Below, one piece after another: positions 25,038 through 33,556 of a stretch of 64,000 nucleotides of DNA (positions are counted from its first letter, which is position 1; each line of letters starts with the position of its first letter). The notes beneath the pieces were generated by a model. The model saw nothing but the letters and a program-made list of their open reading frames with translations, did not search any database and was not told the origin of the DNA. Location: contig NZ_MSCV01000022.1 of assembly GCF_002005105.1 (NCBI RefSeq), forward strand, positions 1 to 64,000, in the 5' to 3' direction. The position numbers and the translations under genes are program-made. This stretch comes from Methylocaldum sp. 14B (GTDB lineage Bacteria > Pseudomonadota > Gammaproteobacteria > Methylococcales > Methylococcaceae).

Positions 25038-26090
25038 ATGGGCGAGCTAAACGTAGAAGCCTTTCTGACGGAAGTATCGCCGGATGCGCCTTGTGGGGAA
25101 GATCTTCAGTACGACAACGCATTCATCGCACTGGAGCAGAAAGCCAAAGGTACGCCGGAGCAACAGATCGGGGATCGGATCGAGCCGGCACAGCCGCCGA
25201 ACTGGAAAGAAGTACGCCGAGACGCGATCGAATTGCTGGAGCGCACGCGCGACCTGCAAGTGATCCTCTATCTCATCCAGGCTCTTGTTCATACCGCCGG
25301 GCACCCGGGACTGCGCGACGGCCTGGCGCTTCTGGAAGGCATCGTCAGCAAGTTCTGGCCCAATCTATATCCGCTCCTCGATCCTGAAGACGACAACGAT
25401 CCGACGCAGCGCGTCAACATCCTGATGGGATTATGCGACTTCGAGTCGGTATTGCGCCCGGTCGCGCTTGCGCCTCTCGTTGAGTCGCGTGCGCTCGGAC
25501 GCTTTAGTCTGCGGGACGTGCAAATCGCGACCGGAAAGTTGCCACCGCCCAGCGACGGAAGCTCCTCGCCCGAGATTGCAACCATCAATGCAGCGTTCAT
25601 GGACGCCGACCCGGAGGTTCTGGCGTCGACCCGCGAGGCGGTTGTCTCGAGTTTGGAAAGCATCAAGGCCATCGAAAGTTTCGTAACGGATCAGGTCGGT
25701 GTCGGCGATGCGCCGAACTTGGCTCCGTTGAGGGACTTGCTCAAAGAAGCACAGCATGTGCTCGGAGAGTATGCGGAGGAAGGCGGCGCCAGCGATGCGC
25801 AGCCCGAATCCGAGGGTGAAGGGGCGTCCGCGCACGATTCGGCCGCCAGACCATCTGCGGCTCGGCCGGGGGAAATCGGCAGCCGCCAGGATGTGATCAA
25901 GACCCTGGATTTGATTTGCGACTATTACGCTCGATGCGAACCCTCCAGCCCGATTCCCTTGCTGCTGAAGCGAGCCAAGCGTCTGGTTTTTATGGATTTC
26001 ATCGAGATCGTCAAAGACCTGGCTCCGGACGGCCTTTCGCAGGTGGAGTTCATCAGGGGGCGTGACCAGTCCGAAGACGGCCAGTATTAG
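25038..26090 (+). CDS. tssA: T6SS protein TssA (ImpA family)
   Basis: A 350-residue cytoplasmic protein that primes and caps tail-sheath growth at the baseplate. The ImpA N-terminal domain is plain: VSPDAPCGEDLQYD, LQVILYLIQALVHTAGHPGL and FWPNLYPLLDPEDDNDPTQRV. The C-terminus carries a short conserved region (ICDYYARCEPSSPIPLLLKR) typical of the class with a small C-terminal domain. I chose ATG 25038 because GGGGG precedes it closely and homologues begin near here; an in-frame TTG start at 24981 is less likely. Confidence 0.93.
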   Translation: MGELNVEAFLTEVSPDAPCGEDLQYDNAFIALEQKAKGTPEQQIGDRIEPAQPPNWKEVRRDAIELLERTRDLQVILYLIQALVHTAGHPGLRDGLALLEGIVSKFWPNLYPLLDPEDDNDPTQRVNILMGLCDFESVLRPVALAPLVESRALGRFSLRDVQIATGKLPPPSDGSSSPEIATINAAFMDADPEVLASTREAVVSSLESIKAIESFVTDQVGVGDAPNLAPLRDLLKEAQHVLGEYAEEGGASDAQPESEGEGASAHDSAARPSAARPGEIGSRQDVIKTLDLICDYYARCEPSSPIPLLLKRAKRLVFMDFIEIVKDLAPDGLSQVEFIRGRDQSEDGQY

Positions 26091-26550
26091 AGCAAATAAC
26101 GAAAGCGTGAGCCCTACACTGATTCATAAATTGGCGACGCAATCGCCGTTCCTTCTCGTCCGGTTAGTCATAACCGTCGATCGCCCAGATATCAAAAATA
26201 CGATATGTCGTAACAGATACGAAATATCGCAATATTGTTTTGCTTGAACTGGGTGAGTTTGATGGCTCGAATTATTGCCAATGTGAACAAAAGCGATTCA
26301 AAACAGTGTGTTGGTCTATTTCAATGGAGAGATATTGATGGTTGGCATCGTTATTGAATTTGTTTGGTCACGCTGGTCGATGATGTCGTTACTAAGGAAT
26401 GAGCGGAGTGGGGTGGTAGACATGCCACGATAACCGGTGCGCTGGGGCGCGATTTCGAAGCTGCAAGCGATTTTAGCGATCGAATAAAGCCCCACGTAAC
26501 CATGAAAATGTGAGATTGCTGTAGTTCTATAGCCTAAGAGGAGATTTGCC
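26091..26550 (+). promoter_or_regulatory. 460-bp regulatory region before tssBC
   Basis: A gene-free, AT-richer stretch in a GC-rich operon, so a separate promoter for tssB onward is likely. It contains the palindrome described at 26201. A sequence TTGGCATCGTTATTGA at 26342 has the spacing of a sigma-54 -24/-12 element but lacks the GC at -12, so I do not call it. The tssB ribosome site is AGAGGAG at about 26536-26542. Confidence 0.5.
26201..26229. promoter_or_regulatory. Candidate operator palindrome upstream of tssB
   Basis: CGATATGTCGT (26201-26211) and ACGAAATATCG (26219-26229) form an inverted repeat, 10 of 11 positions matching, with a 7-bp spacer. The form suits a dimeric regulator. 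The regulator is unknown and no regulator gene lies nearby. Confidence 0.5.
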
Positions 26551-27081
26551 GTGGCAGAAAGTAGCCAGAAATTTATAGCTCGAAATCGCGCACCGCGCGT
26601 ACAGATCGAATACGACGTGGAAGTTTACGGTGCGGAAAAGAAGGTCCAGCTTCCTTTCGTAATGGGTGTCATGTCGGATCTTTCCGGCAAACCCACAGAG
26701 CCGCTGCCCCCGGTCGCGGATCGGAAACTGCTGGAAATCGATGTCGATAACTTCAATGAGCGGCTCAAGGCCATGAAGCCGCGGGTTGCGTTTCAGGTGC
26801 CCAACACCCTCACCGGGGAAGGCAGTCTCAGCGTCGATATCACTTTCGAAAGCATGGACGATTTTTCGCCGGCGGCGGTCGCCAGGAAAGTCGAGGGCCT
26901 GAACAAGCTGCTCGAAGCGCGCAGCCAGTTGGCCAACCTGATCACCTACATGGACGGAAAGACAGGCGCCGAGGAGCTCATCGCTAAGGTAATAAACGAC
27001 CCGACATTATTGCAGGCACTCGCCTCGGCTCCGAAGCCGGCGGACGAAGCCGCTGCGGACTCTTCGAGCAGCGAGGGATAA
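26551..27081 (+). CDS. tssB: T6SS sheath small subunit TssB (VipA)
   Basis: A 176-residue subunit of the contractile sheath, forming heterodimers with TssC. Marks are RAPRVQIEYDVEVYGAEKK, LPFVMGVMSDLSGKP, and DNFNERLKAMKPR. The start at GTG 26551 has AGAGGAG about 9 bp upstream. TagJ, encoded at 29302, is known to bind an N-terminal TssB helix in systems of this class. Only 3 bp separate it from tssC. Confidence 0.96.
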   Translation: MAESSQKFIARNRAPRVQIEYDVEVYGAEKKVQLPFVMGVMSDLSGKPTEPLPPVADRKLLEIDVDNFNERLKAMKPRVAFQVPNTLTGEGSLSVDITFESMDDFSPAAVARKVEGLNKLLEARSQLANLITYMDGKTGAEELIAKVINDPTLLQALASAPKPADEAAADSSSSEG

Positions 27082-27084
27082 GCC

Positions 27085-28581
27085 ATGGCTGAATTAGAAA
27101 CCCAAACCTCAGCTCAGGGCGCCGAGCAGCTCGGCGAGCTTGGTGATTTTACGAGCCTCTTGAACAAAGAGTTCAAGCCGAAATCCGACCGAGCCAAAGA
27201 GGCGGTCGAGTCGGCGGTGACCACTCTGGCGGAATTCGTCCTTAAAGACGTATCCAAGGTCTCCGAGGACGCCGTCAAGACCATCCAGTCCATCATCGCC
27301 GAAATAGATCGCAAGCTCACCGAGCAGGTGAATGCGATCATGCATCACGAGGACTTCCAGCAATTGGAAAGCGCGTGGCGCGGCTTGCAGTATCTGGTAA
27401 ACAATACCGAGACCGATGAGATGCTCAAGATTCGCGTCTTGAACATCTCGAAGAAAGAGCTCGGAAAAACCCTGAAGAAATTCAAGGGAACTTCCTGGGA
27501 TCAAAGCCCGATCTTCAAGAAGCTTTACGAAGAAGAGTACGGGCAGTTCGGCGGCGAACCCGTCGGCTGTATCGTGGCCGACTACTATTTCGACCACTCT
27601 CCGCCGGATGTCGAACTGCTGGGGGAGATGGCGAAAGTCTGCGCGGCTGCGCATGCACCTTTCATCGCAGCGGCGGCACCGACCGTGATGCAGATGGATT
27701 CATGGAACGAGCTGGCCAACCCGCGCGACCTCACGAAGATTTTTCTGACTCCGGAGTACGCGGCGTGGCGCTCGCTACGCGAGTCGGACGACTCCCGTTA
27801 TATCGGCTTGGCCATGCCGAGATTCCTGGCTCGGTTGCCTTACGGGGCGAAAACCTGTCCGGTCGAGGAATTCGATTTCGAAGAGGAAACCGAGGCGGCA
27901 GACAGCCGAAAGTATGTCTGGGCCAACTCGGCCTATGCGATGGCCGTCAATATCAATCGATCCTTCAAGCTTTACGGCTGGTGTTCGAGAATCCGCGGCG
28001 TGGAATCGGGCGGCGCTGTGGAAGGGTTGCCGGTGCATACCTTCCCGACCGACGACGGCGGCGTGGACATGAAGTGTCCGACCGAGATCGCGATCAGCGA
28101 CCGGCGTGAAGCGGAGTTGGCCAAGAACGGCTTCATGCCTCTGATTCACAAGAAAAATTCCGATTTTGCGGCGTTCATCGGCGCGCAATCGCTCCAGAAA
28201 CCGGCCGAATACGACGACCCCGACGCGACGGCCAACGCCAATCTGGCGGCGCGGCTGCCCTACCTGTTCGCCACCTGCCGGTTTGCCCACTACCTGAAGT
28301 GCATCGTCAGGGACAAGATCGGTTCGTTCAAGGAGCGGGACGACATGCAGAAATGGCTGCAAAGCTGGATTTACAACTATGTCGACCCGAATCCGGCCAT
28401 GTCCGACGACATCGACAAGGCGCGCAAGCCTCTCGCGGCGGCCGAGGTAATCGTGGAAGAGGTGGAAGGCAATCCAGGCTATTACACGTCGAAATTCTTC
28501 TTACGGCCGCACTACCAGCTAGAGGGGCTAACCGTTTCGCTGCGTTTGGTGTCCAAACTACCCTCCGTGAAAGGCGGCTAG
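27085..28581 (+). CDS. tssC: T6SS sheath large subunit TssC (VipB)
   Basis: A 498-residue sheath subunit. Diagnostic stretches include HHEDFQQLESAWRGLQYLV, the region EEYGQFGGEPVGCIVADYYF, RFLARLPYG and KCIVRDKIGSF, and the C-terminal HYQLEGLTVSLRLVSKLP. Length equals the family norm of about 490-500. It is contracted with TssB and recycled by ClpV. Confidence 0.97.
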   Translation: MAELETQTSAQGAEQLGELGDFTSLLNKEFKPKSDRAKEAVESAVTTLAEFVLKDVSKVSEDAVKTIQSIIAEIDRKLTEQVNAIMHHEDFQQLESAWRGLQYLVNNTETDEMLKIRVLNISKKELGKTLKKFKGTSWDQSPIFKKLYEEEYGQFGGEPVGCIVADYYFDHSPPDVELLGEMAKVCAAAHAPFIAAAAPTVMQMDSWNELANPRDLTKIFLTPEYAAWRSLRESDDSRYIGLAMPRFLARLPYGAKTCPVEEFDFEEETEAADSRKYVWANSAYAMAVNINRSFKLYGWCSRIRGVESGGAVEGLPVHTFPTDDGGVDMKCPTEIAISDRREAELAKNGFMPLIHKKNSDFAAFIGAQSLQKPAEYDDPDATANANLAARLPYLFATCRFAHYLKCIVRDKIGSFKERDDMQKWLQSWIYNYVDPNPAMSDDIDKARKPLAAAEVIVEEVEGNPGYYTSKFFLRPHYQLEGLTVSLRLVSKLPSVKGG

Positions 28582-28743
28582 CAGATCGAGTCGAAGAGCT
28601 GGCAACTAGGGGGATTCGGAGGTGACGATATGAGATGACACGGCAAACTCACATTGCCCAGCGGAGCCGGACGGAGTGTATTCCATCCATGTTTGATCAA
28701 GTTTCAATCAACCAACAAGTACCAATAAGTAAAGGAGAAGACC

Positions 28744-29226
28744 ATGGCAGTCGACATGTTCATTAAGATCGACCCGATTAAAGGGGAATCTAGAGACGAT
28801 AAGCATAAAGAAGAGATCGACGTTCTGGCTTGGAGCTGGGGCATGTCCAACAGTGGCACCACCCATATGGGAAGCGGCGGCGGAGCGGGTAAAGCCAACG
28901 TGCAGGATCTGAGCTTTACGAAATATATCGATAAGGCGAGCCCGGACTTAATGTTGAGCTGCTGCAACGGCAAACATTTCGACAAGGCCGTGCTGGTGGT
29001 TCGGAAAGCCGGCGAAAAGCCGGTGGAATACCTGACCATTACCATGGAGGAAGTCCTGATCACCTCGGTTTCTACGGGCGGCTCCGGCGGCGAGGACCGC
29101 TTGACCGAGAACGTCACGCTCAATTTCGCCAAGGTCAAGGTGAAATACATAGAACAGACCGAAAAGGGCGCGGAAGGCGCCAAGCCGGAGATGGGCTGGA
29201 ATATTGCTGCGAACGTAAAACAATAA
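28744..29226 (+). CDS. hcp: T6SS tube protein Hcp (TssD)
   Basis: A 160-residue protein that forms the hexameric inner tube and can carry effectors. Marks are MFIKIDPIKGES, IDVLAWSWGMSNSG, the small-residue loop MGSGGGAGKANVQDLSFTKY and MEEVLITSVSTGGS. A strong ribosome site AAAGGAG lies just before the ATG, and a stem-loop follows the gene at 29248, both consistent with high expression of Hcp relative to its neighbours. Confidence 0.97.
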   Translation: MAVDMFIKIDPIKGESRDDKHKEEIDVLAWSWGMSNSGTTHMGSGGGAGKANVQDLSFTKYIDKASPDLMLSCCNGKHFDKAVLVVRKAGEKPVEYLTITMEEVLITSVSTGGSGGEDRLTENVTLNFAKVKVKYIEQTEKGAEGAKPEMGWNIAANVKQ

Positions 29227-29247
29227 GTTTGCGCGGTATTTTTCGGC

Positions 29248-29271
29248 AGTGCCCGCCGCTGAGCGGGCACT
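29248..29271 (+). terminator. Stem-loop after hcp (attenuator or mRNA stabiliser)
   Basis: AGTGCCCGC and GCGGGCACT pair perfectly over 9 bp around the 6-base loop CGCTGA. No T-run follows, so full rho-independent termination is doubtful. Partial termination or 3'-end protection of the hcp message is more likely. Confidence 0.6.
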
Positions 29272-29301
29272 ATTCATCCCCTCAATTTCTCCCATCCGCC
29301 T

Positions 29302-30120
29302 ATGTCAACCATCGCTGCTGAAGAAAGTCTTCGGGAAGGCCGCCTGGAAGATGCGCTAGCGCAACTCCAGGACCAGGTCCGCCAGAATCCTGCCGAAGCG
29401 AAGTACCGGATTTTTCTCTTCCAGTTGTTGGCCCTAATGGGGCGCTGGGAGCGCGCTCTCACGCAGTTGAGCGTGTGCGGCGATCTGGATGCGGCCAATC
29501 TCGCAATGGCGCAGACCTATCGCGAAGCCATACGATGTGAAGTCCTTCGCGAGAAAGTTTTCCGCGGGGAGATTTCTCCGCTGATCTTCGGCAAGCCCGA
29601 GCGATGGATCGCGCTTCTGATAGAAGCATGCAAATGCGCCGCGCAGGGAGATTATCCGATGGCGATCCAGTTCCGGGATCAGGGTTTCGAATCGGCGCCG
29701 GGGACGTCCGGTACCATCGACGGGAAGCCGTTCGAATGGGTGGCGGATAGCGATAGCCGTCTGGGACCGGTTGTGGAAGCCATAGTTAACGGTCGCTACT
29801 ACTGGATACCTTTTTGCCGGATTGCCCGCATCGAACTCGATCCACCCAGTGACCTTCGAGATTTAGTCTGGCTTCCCGCACAATTCACCTGGGCCAACGG
29901 CGGTTCTGCCGTGGGTCTGATTCCTTCCCGTTATCCCGACTCGGAAAAAGCCGATGACGTAGCGATTCGCATGGCCCGGAGAACCGAATGGCAAGAGCCG
30001 GTCGAGGGCTACTCGTTGGGCATGGGACAACGCGTATTGGTAACGAACGAGGGCGACTTCTCGCTGTTCGATGTTCGAGAAATTGCGATGAATACGGACA
30101 CGATCGAAAACGATGGCTGA
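29302..30120 (+). CDS. tagJ: T6SS accessory protein TagJ (ImpE/SciE)
   Basis: A 272-residue cytoplasmic protein. The N-terminal 110 residues are TPR-like (EESLREGRLEDALAQLQDQV, NPAEAKYRIFLFQLLALMGRWERAL). The C-terminal part has GKPFEWVADSDSRLGPVVEA and DLVWLPAQFTWANGGSAVGL, typical of ImpE. TagJ links the sheath to the ClpV ATPase in some systems. It overlaps tssE by 8 bp. Presence of TagJ, TagF, PP2C and Fha together resembles the P. aeruginosa H1 type. Confidence 0.93.
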   Translation: MSTIAAEESLREGRLEDALAQLQDQVRQNPAEAKYRIFLFQLLALMGRWERALTQLSVCGDLDAANLAMAQTYREAIRCEVLREKVFRGEISPLIFGKPERWIALLIEACKCAAQGDYPMAIQFRDQGFESAPGTSGTIDGKPFEWVADSDSRLGPVVEAIVNGRYYWIPFCRIARIELDPPSDLRDLVWLPAQFTWANGGSAVGLIPSRYPDSEKADDVAIRMARRTEWQEPVEGYSLGMGQRVLVTNEGDFSLFDVREIAMNTDTIENDG

Positions 30121-30613
30121 TCTCACGCCGAAGGAACGCCTGCAGCCGTCGCTGCTGGATCGCCTTACCGACGACGAACCGGACAAACAACAGGAGTCCC
30201 GCGACCAGCGGGTGATGAATATACGGAATTTGCGCCACAGCGTATTGCGCGACTTGGCGTGGTTGCTGAATACCACCGCCATGGAGTCGCTAGTAGATTT
30301 GGAAAAATATCCTTTCGTGGAGCGTTCGGTATTGAATTTCGGTATCCCGGCCCTGGCCGGCACCCCTCTCTCCGGTGCCGACCTTCCGGCGATCGAACGA
30401 AAGGTCAAACAGGCTATTCTCGACTTCGAACCGCGCATCCTGGCGGATTCAGTGAGGGTGAAGGTCGCCGCCTCGGATAGCATGAATCTCAAGGCCATGA
30501 CGTTCACCATCGAAGGTGATCTGTGGGCTCAGCCGCTTCCCTTGCATCTTTACATCCGCACCGAAATCGATCTCGATACCGGCTATGCGCGGGTCAGCGA
30601 TTTGAACGGATAG
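30113..30613 (+). CDS. tssE: T6SS baseplate protein TssE (gp25-like)
   Basis: A 166-residue baseplate wedge protein of the phage gp25 family. The order is typical: LQPSLLDRLTDDEP, then LRHSVLRDLAWLLNT, YPFVERSVLNFGIPALAG and the final strand region PLHLYIRTEIDLDTG. Overlap with tagJ (8 bp) and a 3-bp gap to tssF indicate one transcript. Confidence 0.95.
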   Translation: MADLTPKERLQPSLLDRLTDDEPDKQQESRDQRVMNIRNLRHSVLRDLAWLLNTTAMESLVDLEKYPFVERSVLNFGIPALAGTPLSGADLPAIERKVKQAILDFEPRILADSVRVKVAASDSMNLKAMTFTIEGDLWAQPLPLHLYIRTEIDLDTGYARVSDLNG

Positions 30614-30616
30614 ACT

Positions 30617-32494
30617 ATGGACCCTCGATTGCTTCAGTACTACAACCGCGAGCTGCAGCACATTCGGGAGGTGGGTGCCGAGTTCGCCAAAGAGTTTCCG
30701 AAGATTGCGGGCCGGCTGGGGCTGGACGAGTTCGAGTGTTCCGATCCGTACGTCGAGCGCCTGCTCGAGGGGTTTGCGTTTCTCGCGGCGCGGGTTCAAC
30801 TCAAAATCGACGCCGAATTTCCGCGTTTAACCCAACATCTTCTCGAGGTCGTTTATCCGCATTATCTCTCGCCAACACCCTCGATGGCCGTGGTGCAACT
30901 CCAGCCCGATCTTTCCGAGGGCGCGCTGGCCGAGGGATTCTTGGTGCCGCGCGCGACCTCGCTCAGAAGTCAAATCGGCAAAGGTGAGCAAACCGCCTGC
31001 GAATATCGGACCGCTCATGACGTCACGCTATGGCCCCTGCAACTGGTGGAAGCGCAATACCTCGCCACGCCCAGCGCAGTCGCCAATTTGGGCGTGCCGA
31101 CCAAACCCGGCGTGAAGGCCGGGTTACGTCTTTGTCTCCGGACCAGCGCGGGTCTGCACTTCAATCAGCTCAAGCTGGACCGGTTGCCGATTTTCTTGCG
31201 CGGTACCGGCGAACTGCCGTTCCGTCTTTACGAGCAATTGCTTGCCGATACGCTTGCGTTGGCGGTCCAACCCGCATCGCGGCCATCGGAATGGGCCGAG
31301 ATCATCGACCGGACGCCGATATCTCGGCTGGGATTCGGCGATGATGAAGCCTTGTTGCCGTTTGGTCCGCGCTCGTTTCAGGGCTACAGGCTGCTGCAGG
31401 AATATTTCGCGTTTCCGGAGCGCTATCTGTTCGTCGGGTTGAACGGCTTACAAAAGGCCGTCAGTCGTTGTGACGGCACCGAGCTCGAGGTCATCGCCCT
31501 GTTCAAGCGCGCCGAGCCTCATCTCGTCAACGCCGTCGATGCCGGCAATTTCTCGCTGTTCTGCACGCCGGCGATCAATTTGTTTCCGAAACGCACCGAT
31601 CGTATTCACTTGACCCATTTCGTGCCGCACTATCATGTCGTGCCGGATCGAACGCGACCGATGGATTACGAGGTCTATGGCGTCAGCGAAGTGACCGGTT
31701 ACGGAGCCACGCCGTCCGATGAACGGGAGTTCTTGCCGTTCTACGGGTCCAGGAGCGGTTATCGGCGGCGCGACGAGAACGCCTATTACACGCTGCATCG
31801 TGAAAAGCGCGTGTTGTCGTCCAAGCAGCGCCGGCAGGGGATGCGCTCCAGCTATATCGGCAGCGAAGTTTTCATCTCGCTGGTCGATGCGGCCGAAGCG
31901 CCGTATCGCGGCGATCTGAAACAATTGGGCATGGAAACGCTCTGCACGAATCGCGATTTGCCCCTGCTGATGCCCGTCGGCATGGGCGCTACCGATTTTA
32001 CCTTGCAGACCGGCGCTCCAGTGCAAGCGATACGGTGTTTGGCCGGTCCGACCAAGCCGAGGCCGTCGTCCGCCGACGGCGAAATGGCGTGGCGTCTGAT
32101 CAATCATCTGTCGCTCAACTATCTGACGCTGACGGATAGCAGCGAGACCGAAGGTGCGGCGGCGCTTCGCGAGTTGCTCGCCCTTTATGCGGATCCGAAT
32201 GATGCGACGGTACGCCGTCAAATCGAGGGCGTTCTGTCGATCGGATCCAAGAACGTGGTTCGTCGGGTGGATGCTGCCGGTCCCATTGTATTCGGGCGCG
32301 GCTTGGAGATTGCCGTCGAGTTCGACGAATCCGCATTCGAGGGCTCCGGCTGCTTTCTTCTGGGGGCCGTTCTCGAACAATTCTTCGCCCGTTATGTATC
32401 GTTGAATTCGTTCGCTGAAACGTCGGTAAGGACGGCGGAACGAGGGGAGATCATGCGATGGCCGCTACGTATCGGGCAGCGACACACGATCTGA
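30617..32494 (+). CDS. tssF: T6SS baseplate protein TssF
   Basis: A 625-residue baseplate wedge subunit. The start LLQYYNRELQHIREVGAEFA and the following YVERLLEGFAFLAARVQLK are family signatures; FPKRTDRIHL and EYFAFPERYLFVGLNGL occur further on. Length is in the norm of about 590-630. The 3' end overlaps tssG by 37 bp, a longer overlap than elsewhere in the operon. Confidence 0.96.
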   Translation: MDPRLLQYYNRELQHIREVGAEFAKEFPKIAGRLGLDEFECSDPYVERLLEGFAFLAARVQLKIDAEFPRLTQHLLEVVYPHYLSPTPSMAVVQLQPDLSEGALAEGFLVPRATSLRSQIGKGEQTACEYRTAHDVTLWPLQLVEAQYLATPSAVANLGVPTKPGVKAGLRLCLRTSAGLHFNQLKLDRLPIFLRGTGELPFRLYEQLLADTLALAVQPASRPSEWAEIIDRTPISRLGFGDDEALLPFGPRSFQGYRLLQEYFAFPERYLFVGLNGLQKAVSRCDGTELEVIALFKRAEPHLVNAVDAGNFSLFCTPAINLFPKRTDRIHLTHFVPHYHVVPDRTRPMDYEVYGVSEVTGYGATPSDEREFLPFYGSRSGYRRRDENAYYTLHREKRVLSSKQRRQGMRSSYIGSEVFISLVDAAEAPYRGDLKQLGMETLCTNRDLPLLMPVGMGATDFTLQTGAPVQAIRCLAGPTKPRPSSADGEMAWRLINHLSLNYLTLTDSSETEGAAALRELLALYADPNDATVRRQIEGVLSIGSKNVVRRVDAAGPIVFGRGLEIAVEFDESAFEGSGCFLLGAVLEQFFARYVSLNSFAETSVRTAERGEIMRWPLRIGQRHTI

Positions 32495-33489
32495 TCGAGC
32501 TCCTTCGCCGCGAGCCCTATCGCTTCGACTTCTTCGAGGCATTGCGGCTGATCGAGTGCCATTACGCGGACAAGCCGAGATTGGGGAAATCGGTTAAAGC
32601 CACTGATGATCCGATTCGGTTGAGTCAACAGCCGGAACTCGAGTTTGCGCCGTCGACCCTGGCTTCGTTCGCATCCGGCGCGGACGGTTTTCCGCCGCGT
32701 CTGTCGGCGCGTTTTCTTGGGCTGTTCGGACCCAACGGACCCATGCCCCTGCATTTGACCGAGTACGCCCGCGAGCGGGTCCGGCATCATGGCGATCATA
32801 CGTTTTCGCGTTTCGCGGATGTGTTTCACCACCGGATGCTGTGCCTGTTTTATCGGGCTTGGGCCAATGCCCAGCCTACGGTGTGCCACGATCGCCCCGA
32901 ATCGGATCGCTTTGCGGCTTATTTGGGCTCCTTTTTCGGGATCGGTGTTCCGTCCGTTCAAAATCGGGACGCCATGCCGGATCGGGCTAAGCTTTACTTT
33001 ACCGGTCTCTTGGCCGGACAAACCAAGCATCCCGAGGGTCTGCGCGCACTCATCGGCGATTTTTTCGGGATCAGCGTTAGCTTGCGGGAATTCGTCGGCG
33101 AATGGATGGAGATCGCGACGCACGAACAGTCCCGGCTTGGAGTTTCGCCCTGCAGTGGGTCCTTGGGGTTGTCCGTAGTCGTGGGCGCCCGGGTTTGGGG
33201 TTGCCAGCATAAGTTCCGAATCGTGCTGGGCCCGATGGGAATCGATCGATATCGGGCGCTGCTGCCGGGCGGCGAAAGTTTGGTCGAGTTGATCGCCATC
33301 GTACGCAATTACGCCGGGGACGAACTGGTTTGGGATCTGAATCTGGTTCTTCGATATCAGGAAGTCCCATCTTTGCGATTGGATGGCAGCGCGCAACTGG
33401 GCTGGACAAGCTGGCTGGGGACGAGACAAGAAGAAAAAGACGCAGACGAGTTGATGCTGAATCCGTTTTTTCGGTGCTCGGCGCTTTGA
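32458..33489 (+). CDS. tssG: T6SS baseplate protein TssG
   Basis: A 343-residue partner of TssF in the baseplate wedge. Marks are PYRFDFFEALRLIE, then FLGLFGPNGPMPLHLTEYA, FADVFHHRMLCLFYRAWA and FTGLLAGQTKHPEGLRALI. The start ATG 32458 lies inside tssF. The translation is complete and of normal length. Confidence 0.95.
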   Translation: MAATYRAATHDLIELLRREPYRFDFFEALRLIECHYADKPRLGKSVKATDDPIRLSQQPELEFAPSTLASFASGADGFPPRLSARFLGLFGPNGPMPLHLTEYARERVRHHGDHTFSRFADVFHHRMLCLFYRAWANAQPTVCHDRPESDRFAAYLGSFFGIGVPSVQNRDAMPDRAKLYFTGLLAGQTKHPEGLRALIGDFFGISVSLREFVGEWMEIATHEQSRLGVSPCSGSLGLSVVVGARVWGCQHKFRIVLGPMGIDRYRALLPGGESLVELIAIVRNYAGDELVWDLNLVLRYQEVPSLRLDGSAQLGWTSWLGTRQEEKDADELMLNPFFRCSAL

Positions 33490-33556
33490 TTCGCCTGCCT
33501 GTACAGAGTTGAATTTTCTAAACGATTAAAAACACCGGATCTAGGGGGATCGCTTC

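Noticed and set aside
26342-26358. Sigma-54-like promoter before tssB
   Set aside because: The -24 part fits but the essential GC at -12 is missing, and no bacterial enhancer-binding protein gene is nearby.
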